Assembly: GCA_014268975.2 (NCBI GenBank)
Contig: CP077096.1
Location: forward strand, 677,001-741,000
Length of the DNA stretch: 64,000 nt
Reading direction: 5' to 3'
Source of the DNA: Pseudomonas wayambapalatensis
GTDB taxonomy: Bacteria; Pseudomonadota; Gammaproteobacteria; Pseudomonadales; Pseudomonadaceae
Shown in pieces: positions 1-9,922 of the stretch. The notes beneath the pieces are model-generated. The model ran no database searches, was not told where the DNA came from, and was given only the letters and a program-made list of their open reading frames with translations. Positions within the stretch are counted from its first letter, which is position 1, and every line of letters starts with the position of its first letter. The position numbers and the translations under genes are program-made.

Positions 1-467
1 ACTGGAAGATCAGCCACCTGGGCTACAGCTTCATCCACGGCACATTCAAGGACTTCGACGGTTCGTTCTCCTGGGACAGCGCCAAGCCTGAAGCCAGCAA
101 GATCAGCGTCGACCTGAAGACTGCCAGCCTGTGGTCCAACCATGCCGAGCGTGACAAGCACATCGCCAGTGCCGATTTCCTGGATGTGAAGAAGTATCCA
201 GACGCCAAGTTCGTCTCCACTGCCGTCAAGTCCACCGGTGACAAGACTGCCGACGTGACCGGCGACCTGACCCTGCATGGCGTGACCAAGCCGGTCACCT
301 TCAAGGCCGTGTTCAACGGCGAGGGCAAGGACCCGTGGGGTGGCGAGCGCGCTGGCTTCAACGCCAAGACCACGCTGAACCTGAACGACTTTGGCATCAA
401 GGGCCCAGGCCCGACTTCCCAGACCCTGGATCTGGACATCAGCCTGGAAGGCGTGAAGCAGAAGTGA
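1..467 (+). CDS. YceI-family periplasmic protein, 5' end outside the window
   Basis: The reading frame is open from the left edge and ends with TGA at 465-467. It starts mid-gene, so no start codon or signal peptide can be seen. The visible 154 residues have the YceI lipocalin-like beta-barrel pattern: [15 protein letters not shown] near the start, then [21 protein letters not shown] and the C-terminal [15 protein letters not shown]. YceI proteins are periplasmic and bind isoprenoid-like lipids; in bacteria their role is often tied to isoprenoid or ubiquinone handling or to acid/base stress. A strong terminator follows directly. The family call is firm; the ligand cannot be told from sequence. 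Confidence 0.9.
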   Translation, partial: WKISHLGYSFIHGTFKDFDGSFSWDSAKPEASKISVDLKTASLWSNHAERDKHIASADFLDVKKYPDAKFVSTAVKSTGDKTADVTGDLTLHGVTKPVTFKAVFNGEGKDPWGGERAGFNAKTTLNLNDFGIKGPGPTSQTLDLDISLEGVKQK

Positions 468-480
468 TTCGCGTCATCTG

Positions 481-517
481 AAACGACAAGGGGCCGCTAT
501 GCGGCCCCTTGTCGTTT
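481..517. terminator. Bidirectional intrinsic terminator between yceI-like gene and rhlE
   Basis: Two perfect 17-base arms (481-497 and 501-517) flank a 3-base loop. The arms begin AAACGACAAGG and are GC-rich at the centre, with A/T-rich outer ends on both strands. It sits between convergent genes and can end both transcripts. Confidence 0.9.
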
Positions 518-520
518 CTG

Positions 521-2425
521 TCAGCCCTTGCGGGTCAGCAGCGCCGGACGCTCGCCACGTGGGCGGCTCGGCAGGTCATCCAGTTGCTCGGGCGTTGGGT
601 AACGGTCGAGCTTGGACTCCTTGCGGATGATCACAGGCGTGCTCTGCGGCTCACGCGGATTGCGTACGGCAGGCTCCTGGCGGTTGCTGTCGTCCCGGCG
701 CGCGCGGCCTGGGTTGCCATCACGGCGTGCACCACCACCATTGTTGTTGCGGGGACGCTTCTCGCCAGAGCCCTGGCCGCCCTGGCGCTGGCCGCCGCCA
801 CCGTTGTTGCTGCGAGGCTGGCCCGAACCCGAACGCTGCCCCTGGCCTTGAGCCTGGCCGCCGTTGCCGCCTGGGCGACGGTTGCGGCCCTGGTTCTTGC
901 CGTTCTGGTAAGGGCTGACGTAGTCGGCGCGGTTACCGAAGTTGTCGATATCGTCGTCCAGGAATTCTTCCGGGTCGCGATCGGCAGGGACTTTGGGGAC
1001 ATTGCCCTGGGCCTGGCCGGCCTGCTGCTGACGCGGCTTCTTGTTGTCGCGCTGCTTGCGTGGTTCCTGCTTCTTCTGCTGTGGCTTGTCGCCCGCAGTG
1101 GCCTTGTCGGCAGGTTTGTCGGCGGCCTGTTGCTTGGCCTTGCCTTTGTCCTTGCCCTTGTCCTTGCGCCCGCCGCTGCCTTCCTTGCTGCCTTCGGCAC
1201 GTTGCTGCTGGTTGCGCCTGCCGCGGCCGTTATTCTGCTGGCGCTCGCGCACCTCGGGTTTCTCGGCCTCGACCTGCGAGGCATCGAAGCCCATCAGGTC
1301 GCCATCCGGGATCCTCTGCTTGGTCACCCGCTCGATGCTCTTGAGCAGCTTCTCTTCGTCAGGTGCCACCAGCGAAATGGCTTCACCGGAGCGGCCGGCA
1401 CGGCCAGTACGACCGATGCGGTGAACGTAGTCTTCCTCGACGTTGGGCAGTTCGAAGTTGACCACGTGCGGCAACTGGTCGATGTCCAGGCCGCGGGCGG
1501 CGATGTCAGTGGCGACCAGCACCCGCACGCTGTTGGCCTTGAAGTCGGCCAGAGCCTTGGTGCGCGCATTCTGGCTCTTGTTGCCGTGGATCGCGGCAGC
1601 GGTCAGACCGTGCTTTTCGAGGTACTCGGCAAGGCGGTTGGCGCCGTGCTTGGTACGGGTGAAGACCAGCACCTGTTCCCAGGCGCCGAGGGTGATCAGG
1701 TGGGCCAGCAGCGCACGCTTGTGGCTGGCGGGCAGGCGGTAGACGCGCTGCTCGATACGCTCGACGGTGGTATTGGGCGGCGTGACCTCGATGCGCTCGG
1801 GGTTGTGCAGCAACTTGTCGGCGAGGTCGGTGATGTCCTTGGAGAAGGTCGCCGAGAACAGCAGGTTCTGGCGCTTGGCCGGCAGGCGTGCGAGGACTTT
1901 CTTCACGTCATGGATGAAGCCCATGTCGAGCATGCGGTCGGCTTCGTCCAGAACGAGAATTTCCACCTTGGACAGATCGACGCTGCCTTGGCCGGCCAGG
2001 TCGAGCAGGCGGCCCGGGCAGGCGACCAGAACGTCGACACCCTTGGCCATCGCCTGGATCTGCGGGTTCATGCCGACGCCGCCGAAGATGCAGGCGCTGA
2101 TGAAGTTCAGGTCGCGGGCGTAGATCTTGAAGCTGTCGTGGACCTGTGCGGCCAGTTCGCGGGTTGGGGTCAGGACCAGGACGCGCGGTTGGCGCGGGCC
2201 GTGACGCTGCGATTTGTCAGGGTGGCCACCCGGGAACAGGCGCTCGAGGATCGGCAGGGCGAAGCCACCGGTTTTACCAGTGCCAGTCTGCGCGGCGACC
2301 ATCAGGTCGCGGCCTTGCAACACGGCGGGAATGGCCCGCTGTTGCACCGGGGTAGGCTGGGTGTAGCCCGCAGCCTCGATAGCGCGGACAAGTGCCTCGG
2401 AGAGACCGAGGGAAGCAAAGGACAT
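521..2425 (-). CDS. rhlE: ATP-dependent DEAD-box RNA helicase RhlE
   Basis: Superfamily 2 RNA helicase that unwinds RNA duplexes in ribosome maturation and mRNA turnover. The core has the Q motif ([13 protein letters not shown]), motif I (AQTGTGKT), Ia (PTRELA), II (DEAD in [13 protein letters not shown]), III (SAT) and VI ([10 protein letters not shown]). The last ~250 residues are a low-complexity basic tail rich in Q, G, R and N, with RGG-like stretches expected to bind RNA. That tail makes the protein longer than minimal RhlE. I start it at the ATG at 2425, seven bases after an AGG, rather than at a TTG two codons upstream. A -10 box about 200 bases upstream implies a long leader. Confidence 0.95.
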   Translation of the reverse strand: MSFASLGLSEALVRAIEAAGYTQPTPVQQRAIPAVLQGRDLMVAAQTGTGKTGGFALPILERLFPGGHPDKSQRHGPRQPRVLVLTPTRELAAQVHDSFKIYARDLNFISACIFGGVGMNPQIQAMAKGVDVLVACPGRLLDLAGQGSVDLSKVEILVLDEADRMLDMGFIHDVKKVLARLPAKRQNLLFSATFSKDITDLADKLLHNPERIEVTPPNTTVERIEQRVYRLPASHKRALLAHLITLGAWEQVLVFTRTKHGANRLAEYLEKHGLTAAAIHGNKSQNARTKALADFKANSVRVLVATDIAARGLDIDQLPHVVNFELPNVEEDYVHRIGRTGRAGRSGEAISLVAPDEEKLLKSIERVTKQRIPDGDLMGFDASQVEAEKPEVRERQQNNGRGRRNQQQRAEGSKEGSGGRKDKGKDKGKAKQQAADKPADKATAGDKPQQKKQEPRKQRDNKKPRQQQAGQAQGNVPKVPADRDPEEFLDDDIDNFGNRADYVSPYQNGKNQGRNRRPGGNGGQAQGQGQRSGSGQPRSNNGGGGQRQGGQGSGEKRPRNNNGGGARRDGNPGRARRDDSNRQEPAVRNPREPQSTPVIIRKESKLDRYPTPEQLDDLPSRPRGERPALLTRKG

Positions 2426-2764
2426 GGGCAATCCTGTTCTCGTTTGGGCTGAGCCCTGTGGGATGTTCTGCCTGGCGCGACGGGCATCGGTGGGATGCGA
2501 TCGCGTCCGGTCCAGCTGGGCTTACACTGCGCATCCTGGAGGCGGCGGGCGGGCACTTGAGTGTGCGTCGCTGCTGGTCGAGATGCCTGTTGCGAGGCCG
2601 AGCGTCCGGGCGTGAGCCGGGCGGGAAGGCCCGAGTATAACAGAGCTATCGCGAAGTGCTGCGATCCTGCTGCTCAACGGTGTCGAGAAAATGTCCATCG
2701 ATGTTTGCGTTGCGCGTCTGCAGGGCAGTACAGGCGCGCTCCAGGGTGGTCAGCAGGGCTGTGC
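2426..2764 (-). other. 339-bp intergenic stretch holding the rhlE leader
   Basis: No convincing gene is seen between rhlE and the upstream glycosyltransferase-like gene. The rhlE-proximal part (2426 to about 2627) is GC-rich and would be transcribed as its leader from the -10 box at 2634-2639. The rest, out to 2764, separates the stop of the next gene from this promoter. Open frames here are codon-biased shadows without ribosome sites. Confidence 0.5.
2634..2639 (-). promoter_or_regulatory. Putative -10 box of the rhlE promoter
   Basis: On the minus strand the sequence reads TATACT, a good sigma-70 -10 hexamer. No strong -35 is visible at the usual distance. The start of transcription would fall near 2627, about 200 bases upstream of the rhlE start codon. 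Confidence 0.5.
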
Positions 2765-3841
2765 TCAGGCTTGCTGTGCGTCGATCAGATGCCGCTCGAT
2801 ATCCTTGTGGCGTGAGCCTAGCGACAGACGAAGGCCGGGTTGGCGCAAGCATTCGCGCAATTGCTCGGGGCTCATGCCACCCTGACGCTGATTGAAGTTT
2901 TCCAGGGCCTTGTCCCACCACGCCGTGGCGCAGGCGCGGTCGAATTCGTTGTCGTAGGGATAGCAGCCATAGAGCAGTTCGCGAGCGAACTGGCGGTGAC
3001 GACTGGGTAGCGTCAGGCTCATGGCCTTGTAACCGAGGCGGTGCAGCGTGGGTGGGCGAGGCAGTTGGTCGTTGACCAGCGTGATGTCGGCCAGCGCGGC
3101 TTCGCCGAGCGGATCGTCGCCGTGCTTGCGCAGCCACGCCTGGATCTTGGCACGGAACTGCGCCTTGCGGCTCCAATAGTGGTGGATGACGTCGGTGCAG
3201 GTGGCCAGTTGCAGCTTGCGGTAGGCGGCGACCGCCAGGCAGAACTCCTCGAGCGTATAGGCCTCGCGCGCCAGGGGATAGAGCTCGTCCATCAGGGCGA
3301 TGGAGTGGTCCAGGGTCGTTGCGTCCTGTGCAGTCAGGCCGATGACGCCGGAGTTGACCAGCGGCATCTGGCAGTCGGCCAGGCCACGTTGCTGCAGGAG
3401 GGTCAGCAGGTTCTTGTACAGCAGGCACTTCCGGTTTTCGCCGTAGCGTCCGTCGATGGCGTTGCAGAGCACCGCGCCTGGCTTGACCCGGCGGAACAGT
3501 TCGATCGGCGACTGGCGGAAGAAGGTGTCGGTGTCGATCAGGACCGCGCGCGGGTGTTGTTCGAGGACCTGGCGCAGCAGCACATGCTTGCTGCGGAAGT
3601 GATAGCCGTGGGGCTGGTTCCACGTTGTACGCGTGTGCTCATCGAGCAGGTGCACGGTGACGGGCAGCTTGGCGTAGGGTTCGGGGTTGTCGGTGTAGAC
3701 CTGGATGTCCATGGCTTCACCTGGCGTCTTGCGCAGGTTGGCCAGGGCGCTGACGATGCTGAAGCACGCTTCCTGGTGATAGGTAGCCGGGCCGAAGGCG
3801 AGGTAGACGAGTTGCGGGGTGTCACAGTTGCACGGCTGCAT
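2765..3841 (-). CDS. Putative glycosyltransferase-like protein (GT-A, DxD)
   Basis: 358 residues with no signal peptide or membrane segment. It begins LVYLAFGPATYHQEACFSIVSAL, like the nucleotide-sugar binding start of GT-A glycosyltransferases. At mid-N-terminus AVLIDTDTFF contains a DTD that fits the metal-binding DxD motif. Later VNSGVIGL and YTLEEFCLAVAAY resemble acceptor-site segments of such enzymes. The ATG at 3841 follows AGG by nine bases; a TTG eleven codons upstream lies inside a hairpin and is less likely. The gene stands alone, so donor and acceptor are unknown. The fold is moderately supported; the function is inference. Confidence 0.65.
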   Translation of the reverse strand: MQPCNCDTPQLVYLAFGPATYHQEACFSIVSALANLRKTPGEAMDIQVYTDNPEPYAKLPVTVHLLDEHTRTTWNQPHGYHFRSKHVLLRQVLEQHPRAVLIDTDTFFRQSPIELFRRVKPGAVLCNAIDGRYGENRKCLLYKNLLTLLQQRGLADCQMPLVNSGVIGLTAQDATTLDHSIALMDELYPLAREAYTLEEFCLAVAAYRKLQLATCTDVIHHYWSRKAQFRAKIQAWLRKHGDDPLGEAALADITLVNDQLPRPPTLHRLGYKAMSLTLPSRHRQFARELLYGCYPYDNEFDRACATAWWDKALENFNQRQGGMSPEQLRECLRQPGLRLSLGSRHKDIERHLIDAQQA

Positions 3842-3866
3842 CGAGGGAAACCTGGTATCAGCTTGA

Positions 3867-3905
3867 ATGATCAAGGCTCCAATCTACGTTCGGAGCCTTA
3901 ATCAT
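3867..3905 (-). terminator. Imperfect hairpin downstream of metF
   Basis: The arms AAGGCTCC (3873-3880) and GGAGCCTT (3892-3899) are extended by ATGAT and ATCAT after one mismatch, with an 11-base loop. It lies just downstream of metF on that strand but lacks a real U tract. It could be a weak metF terminator or an operator for the next gene. Confidence 0.35.
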
Positions 3906-3932
3906 TGCTGAAATTTTTGTTACCAAAAGGTG

Positions 3933-4778
3933 TCAGCGTGGCAGCTTGAGGTTGTTCCAGATCGCCAGGCTCGGCTCGGCCTGGTTCAGGGTATAGAAGT
4001 GCAGGCCCGGCGCACCGCCTTGCAGCAGCTCTTCGCACATGGTGCTGATCACTTCTTCGCCGAATGCCTGGATACTGGCGGCATCGTCGCCGTAGGCCTC
4101 CAGTTGCTTTCGGATCCAGCGTGGGATCTCGGCACCGCAGGCGTCGGAGAAGCGCGCCAGCTTGCTGTAGTTGGTGATCGGCATGATGCCGGGCACTACC
4201 GGAATGTCCACGCCCAGCTTCTGTACGCGCTCGACGAAGTAGAAGTAGCTGTCGGCGTTGAAGAAGTATTGGGTGATGGCGCTGTCGGCACCGGCCTTGA
4301 CCTTGTGTACGAAGTTGGCCAGGTCGTCCTCGAAATTGTGCGCCTGTGGGTGCATTTCGGGGTAGGCGGCGACTTCCAGGTGGAAGTGGTCACCGGTTTC
4401 CTGGCGGATGAATTCGACCAGGTCGCTGGCGTGGCGCAGCTCGCCACTGGCCATGCCCATGCCGGACGGCAGATCGCCGCGCAGGGCGACGATGCGCTTG
4501 ATCCCGGCCGCCTTGTATTCAGCGATCAGGGCGCGCAGGTCGTCCTTGCTGTCGCCGACGCACGACAGGTGCGGGGCTGCAGGGACCTTCACTTCGTTTT
4601 CCAGTTGCAGCACGGTGTTCAGCGTGCGATCGCGGGTCGAGCCGCCGGCGCCGTAGGTGCAGGAGAAGAAGTCGGGGTTATAGGTGGCCAGTTGACGGGC
4701 AACGGCCATGAGTTTTTCGTGACCGGCATCGGTCTTGGTCGGGAAGAACTCGAAACTGTAGCGGCGTTCCTGGGACAT
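3933..4778 (-). CDS. metF: 5,10-methylenetetrahydrofolate reductase
   Basis: Flavoprotein that reduces methylene-THF to methyl-THF, the methyl donor for methionine synthase. The 281-residue length and N-terminal SFEFFPTKT fit the family, as do DFFSCTYGAGGSTRDRT, the conserved LRGDLP segment and ITQYFF. AGAGGAA precedes the ATG. It lies downstream of ahcY on the same strand, with 132 bases and a hairpin between them. The pair supports the methyl cycle and may be partly cotranscribed if the terminator leaks. Confidence 0.97.
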   Translation of the reverse strand: MSQERRYSFEFFPTKTDAGHEKLMAVARQLATYNPDFFSCTYGAGGSTRDRTLNTVLQLENEVKVPAAPHLSCVGDSKDDLRALIAEYKAAGIKRIVALRGDLPSGMGMASGELRHASDLVEFIRQETGDHFHLEVAAYPEMHPQAHNFEDDLANFVHKVKAGADSAITQYFFNADSYFYFVERVQKLGVDIPVVPGIMPITNYSKLARFSDACGAEIPRWIRKQLEAYGDDAASIQAFGEEVISTMCEELLQGGAPGLHFYTLNQAEPSLAIWNNLKLPR

Positions 4779-4824
4779 CGGTCGTTCCTCTGGCAGCGTG
4801 CCTCAAGCGTCAGGCTGCAAATAA

Positions 4825-4854
4825 AAGCCAGATCGGTGATGGCCGATCTGGCTT
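4825..4854 (-). terminator. Intrinsic terminator after ahcY, upstream of metF
   Basis: A 12-base perfect stem (AAGCCAGATCGG at 4825-4836 with its complement at 4843-4854) is followed on the minus strand by TTTTATTT. A second GC-rich hairpin (GCGGCGCGC/GCGCGCCGC, about 4885-4905) lies right after the ahcY stop. Confidence 0.75.
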
Positions 4855-4910
4855 GGGCGTAGTTCAAGATCCTTGCGCTGCTGCGGCGCGCAATGCGCGC
4901 CGCATGCCGC

Positions 4911-6548
<1,638 letters not shown>

Positions 6549-6615
6549 TCAATGGAGGCGGGCCGGTGGGTCTGCCATCATTGCCCCATGTCAGTCAGGC
6601 ACGTCAGGAGTTGTA

Positions 6616-7017
6616 ATGAATTTCCACACGCGCAAATGGGTAAAACCCGAAGACCTCAATCCCAACGGCACCCTGTTCGGTGGCAGCCTGCTGCGCTGGA
6701 TCGACGAGGAAGCGGCGATCTACGCCATCGTCCAGTTGGGCAACCAGCGGGTGGTGACCAAGTATATTTCCGAGATCAACTTCGTCAGCGCCTCGCGCCA
6801 GGGCGAGATCATCGAGCTGGGTATCACCGCCACCGAGTTCGGTCGCACCTCGATCACCCTGCAGTGCGAAGTGCGCAACAAGATCACCCGCAAGAGCATC
6901 CTCACCGTCGACAAGATGGTCTTCGTCAATCTGGGCGAGGATGGCCTGCCGGCACCGCACGGGCGCACCGAGATCAAGTACATCCAGGATCAGTTCCCGG
7001 ATTCGGCGGTGGAGTAG
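6616..7017 (+). CDS. YciA-type acyl-CoA thioesterase
   Basis: 133-residue single hotdog-fold protein, the usual size for YciA-like enzymes that hydrolyse acyl-CoA thioesters to free acid and CoA. The core NPNGTLFGGSLLRWIDEEA carries the conserved GG and acidic residues of the active-site helix, and INFVSASRQGEIIEL is the typical strand after it. The ATG follows AGGAG. The gene is divergent from ahcY and ends at a hairpin shared with the antiporter gene. Chain-length preference is unknown. Confidence 0.88.
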   Translation: MNFHTRKWVKPEDLNPNGTLFGGSLLRWIDEEAAIYAIVQLGNQRVVTKYISEINFVSASRQGEIIELGITATEFGRTSITLQCEVRNKITRKSILTVDKMVFVNLGEDGLPAPHGRTEIKYIQDQFPDSAVE

Positions 7018-7031
7018 TGCTGGAAACCGTG

Positions 7032-7067
7032 CGGCGCACTTCGCGGGCTTGCTCGCGGAGTGCGCCG
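7032..7067. terminator. Hairpin between convergent genes
   Basis: CGGCGCACT arms (7032-7040 and 7059-7067), extended by CGCG with one mismatch, form a long GC-rich stem between the thioesterase gene and the convergent antiporter gene. The T run is short. Confidence 0.55.
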
Positions 7068-7073
7068 TTGTAA

Positions 7074-8309
7074 TCACGGCTGGGCGCTTACCCGGCGCAC
7101 CACCTTGCCGATTGTCAGCCCCTGCACCAGGATCGACGACAGCACCACGATGTAGGTGATCGACAGCAACAGGTCGCGTTCGTCTCCCACCGGCAGCGAC
7201 AGCGCCAGGGCCACCGATACGCCCCCGCGCAAGCCTCCCCAGGTCAATACCCGCACCGTGCCACGTGGCACTTCGCGCCAGCGCCGCAGCAAGACGATGG
7301 CTGGTGCCACGGTCAACAGGCGCGATGCCAGCACCGCGACCGCAAGCACGCCACCCGCTGCCAGGTGCAGCCAGTTGAACGGCAGCAGCAACAGCTCCAG
7401 GCCGATCAGGGCGAAGAGCAGGGCATTGAGCATGTCGTCGATCAGCTCCCAGAAACCGTCCATGTAACGACGGGTCATGTCGTTCATCGCCAGGTTACGC
7501 CCCAGGTTGCCGATGATCAGGCCGGCTACCACCATGGCGATTGGCGCCGACACGTGCAGTTCGTAGCACATGGCCGAGCCGCCGATCACCAGCGCCAGGG
7601 TCAGCATCACCTCGACCTGATACTGCTCGATGCTCTTGATCATGCGGTAGGTGGCGTAGCCGATCAGCCCACCGAACACCACGCCGCCGATGGCTTCGCG
7701 GGCGAACAGGATGGCGGTGTCGGAAACGCTCGGCGTCTCGCCGAGCTGGATGATGCCCAGCAGCACGGTGAACACCACCACCGCAGTGCCGTCGTTGAAC
7801 AGCGACTCACCGACGATGGTGGTCTTCAGCGGTTTGGAGGCGTTGGCGGTACGCAGTGCACCGAGCACCGCTATGGGATCGGTCGGCGAGATCAGTGCGC
7901 CGAACAGCAGGCAGTAGATCAGCGGTACGTCCCAGCCGAACATCGCGAACACCCAGTGGGCGAGGTAGCCGATCACCACGGTGGCGATCAGTACGCCGAT
8001 GGTGGCGAGCAGGCCGATTGGCCAGCGGTAGCTGCGCAGGTCGCCGAGGTTGACGTGCAAAGCGCCCGCGAACAGCAGGAACGACAGCATCCAGTGCATC
8101 AGCAGGTCATTGAAGTCGATCTGGTTCATCAGGCCTTCGACGCGTTCCTCCAGGCCGGGGAAGCCGATCAGGCTCAGGCCCTGCAGGATCAGTGAGAACA
8201 ACAGGGCGGTGACCATCACGCCGATGGCGGGCGGCAGGCCGATGAAACGGTAGTTCACATAGGTGAGGAGGGTGGTGAGGCAGATGAACGCGGCAACTAA
8301 TTCAAGCAT
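7074..8309 (-). CDS. CPA1-family Na+(K+)/H+ antiporter (NhaP-like)
   Basis: 411-residue inner-membrane cation/proton antiporter with about twelve hydrophobic segments. The transport-site motifs of CPA1 proteins are present: ALISPTDPIAV with its essential Asp, and GESLFNDGTAVVVF. I use the ATG at 8309, which gives MLELVAAFICL, a direct membrane start, with AGGATTCAGG upstream. A longer 50-residue N-terminus is open but has no membrane character. A TATAAT on the minus strand at 8409-8414 may be its -10 box. Ion specificity cannot be read from sequence. Confidence 0.9.
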   Translation of the reverse strand: MLELVAAFICLTTLLTYVNYRFIGLPPAIGVMVTALLFSLILQGLSLIGFPGLEERVEGLMNQIDFNDLLMHWMLSFLLFAGALHVNLGDLRSYRWPIGLLATIGVLIATVVIGYLAHWVFAMFGWDVPLIYCLLFGALISPTDPIAVLGALRTANASKPLKTTIVGESLFNDGTAVVVFTVLLGIIQLGETPSVSDTAILFAREAIGGVVFGGLIGYATYRMIKSIEQYQVEVMLTLALVIGGSAMCYELHVSAPIAMVVAGLIIGNLGRNLAMNDMTRRYMDGFWELIDDMLNALLFALIGLELLLLPFNWLHLAAGGVLAVAVLASRLLTVAPAIVLLRRWREVPRGTVRVLTWGGLRGGVSVALALSLPVGDERDLLLSITYIVVLSSILVQGLTIGKVVRRVSAQP

Positions 8310-8638
8310 CCTGAATCCTGTGACAATGGCTTCCAAGTCGTAACCCGAAGGGCTCGGGCAGTTCTTTGATGGCCTGACGGAGCGCTCGGGACACACCTTA
8401 TGACCGGAATTATAAGGATCGTTCCTCAATTCACCGCTGAAGCGGCCCTGTAGGAGCAACTGTCTGGTTCACATCTGACGGCCAGCTCATCCTTCTGTGT
8501 AGGAGCGGGCTTGCCCGCGAACACCGGCTTGGCCGGTGCCCTGCACCGCGGTGTATGTTTCGCGGGCAAACCCGCTCCTGCAAGCGCTGCCCGGATCGCG
8601 TATATAGTGACTCGAGTCTTGTCCAAGGAACTCCACGC
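8310..8638. other. 329-bp divergent intergenic region with REP pair
   Basis: It lies between the divergent antiporter and DMT exporter genes. It holds a possible minus-strand -10 (8409-8414), a REP pair (8499-8582) and a possible plus-strand -10 (TATAGT, 8603-8608) just ahead of the exporter. No gene is seen. Confidence 0.5.
8499..8582. repeat. REP pair (BIME-like)
   Basis: Inverted copies of the Pseudomonas REP unit (TGTAGGAGCGGGCTTGCCCG and GGGCAAACCCGCTCCTGCA) flank a spacer containing CACCGGCTTGGCCGGTG and CACCGCGGTG. The same spacer type recurs at 33019-33113. Confidence 0.85.
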
Positions 8639-9472
8639 GTGCTGGCAACTTCCCTCGTCCTGATCGCCGCCCTGCTGCATGCCACCTGGAACACCCTCAT
8701 CAAGTTCAGTGCCGAGCGCCTGCTGGTAATCGCCAGCATGGACGCGGTGGCGCTGGTCTTCGCGGTGCTGGCGGTGGCGTTCGTCGAGCCCCCTCCGGCG
8801 GCGATCTGGCCATGGCTGCTGGCCTCGGCGCTGGCCGAGCAGGCCTATCGTGTCCTGCTGATCAAGGCCTACCGGGTCGGTGACCTGGGCCTGGTCTATC
8901 CTCTGATGCGGGGATTGTCGCCGCTGGTGGTGCTGGGGTTGACCCTGGCCTTTGCCGGTGAATCGCTGAGCAACCAGCAGATCATTGGCATTCTGCTGAT
9001 CCCCTGCGGCATGGCCTGTCTGCTCTGGCAGGGCGGTGGCGGTGATCGGCTGCCCTGGTCGATGCTGCCGGTGGTGGCGCTGATCGGCCTGTGCATCGGT
9101 TGTTACACCTGGTTCGACGGCCAGGCGGTGCGCCTGTGGGGTAAACCCTGGGACTACCTGGTCTGGCTTACGCTGCTGAGTGCCTGGCCGTTCCCGGTGC
9201 TGGCAGGCGTGGCCCGACGTGAACCCTTCGTGCAGTTCTGGCGCAGCCAGTGGCGGCTTGGGTTGGCGGTGGGGCTGTGTGTATTGCTGAGTTACGCCCT
9301 GGTGCTGTGGGCCATGCACCTGGGGTCGGTGGCCGAGGCGGCGGCGCTGCGGGAGGTCAGTGTGATCCTGGTGGTGCTGTTGGGCATGCGCTACCTCAAA
9401 GAACCTTTTGGCGGTCCGAGACTCTTAGCTTGCGGGCTGGTCCTGGCAGGCATGCTGGTGATGAAGCTCTGA
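8639..9472 (+). CDS. EamA/DMT-superfamily transporter
   Basis: 277-residue integral membrane protein with about ten hydrophobic helices, fitting the EamA drug/metabolite exporter fold of two five-helix repeats. The start SLVLIAALLHATWNTLIKFS is typical of these. The C-terminal repeat ends EVSVILVVLLGMRYLKEPFG, matching the usual 'ER.TW...LGE' region. The likely start is a GTG at 8639, nine bases after AAGGA; upstream codons read through the REP. The substrate is unknown. The next gene follows by 24 bases and may be cotranscribed. Confidence 0.85.
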   Translation: MLATSLVLIAALLHATWNTLIKFSAERLLVIASMDAVALVFAVLAVAFVEPPPAAIWPWLLASALAEQAYRVLLIKAYRVGDLGLVYPLMRGLSPLVVLGLTLAFAGESLSNQQIIGILLIPCGMACLLWQGGGGDRLPWSMLPVVALIGLCIGCYTWFDGQAVRLWGKPWDYLVWLTLLSAWPFPVLAGVARREPFVQFWRSQWRLGLAVGLCVLLSYALVLWAMHLGSVAEAAALREVSVILVVLLGMRYLKEPFGGPRLLACGLVLAGMLVMKL

Positions 9473-9496
9473 CCTTTCTGAACGAGGAGCCAGTCC

Positions 9497-9883
9497 ATGA
9501 CCGTTGCCCTGTGGTGCATCCTGATCGCCCTGGTCCTGCCGCCGTTGTGCGCATTGATCGCCAAAGTCGCCAGTGGCCGTTTTGGCTTGAGCGACAACCA
9601 TGATCCGCGAGCCTTTCTCGACACGCTCTCAGGCTTGCCTCGGCGCGCTCATGCGGCGCAGCAGAACGGCTACGAGGCGTTTCCTGCCTTCGCCGCAGCG
9701 GTGCTGGTGGCCGATATCGTCGGTAACGCCGAGCAAGTGACCCAGGATGTACTGGCGGTGCTGTATATCACCAGCCGGCTGCTGTACATCATCTGTTACC
9801 TGGCGGACTGGGCGGCGTTGCGCTCGCTGGTGTGGTTTGCCGGGTTGGCGTTGATCGTGTCGTTGTTCGTCGTATCGGCGTGA
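9497..9883 (+). CDS. MAPEG-family membrane protein
   Basis: 128 residues with four predicted helices, the size and topology of MAPEG proteins. It carries the family signature around residues 51-68 (RRAHAAQQNGYEAFPAFAAA), where N, E and F are the conserved positions. Eukaryotic members conjugate glutathione; many short bacterial members have no proven activity. Gene order suggests cotranscription with the DMT exporter. An inverted repeat right after the stop would end the transcript. Confidence 0.88.
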   Translation: MTVALWCILIALVLPPLCALIAKVASGRFGLSDNHDPRAFLDTLSGLPRRAHAAQQNGYEAFPAFAAAVLVADIVGNAEQVTQDVLAVLYITSRLLYIICYLADWAALRSLVWFAGLALIVSLFVVSA

Positions 9884-9914
9884 AGCCATCGCGGGGCAAG
9901 CCCGCGATAGCTTC
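9882..9914. terminator. REP-derived hairpin between convergent genes
   Basis: GAAGCCATCGCGGG and CCCGCGATAGCTTC form near-perfect arms around GCAAG. It looks like a REP half unit acting as a two-way terminator between the MAPEG gene and mltA. Confidence 0.6.
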
Positions 9915-9922
9915 ACCACCGA

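Noticed and set aside
509..2452. A 647-codon plus-strand frame with hydrophobic Leu/Ala-rich stretches
   Set aside because: It is the complement of the RhlE low-complexity tail and core; the membrane-like look comes from antisense of Q/G/R-rich codons.
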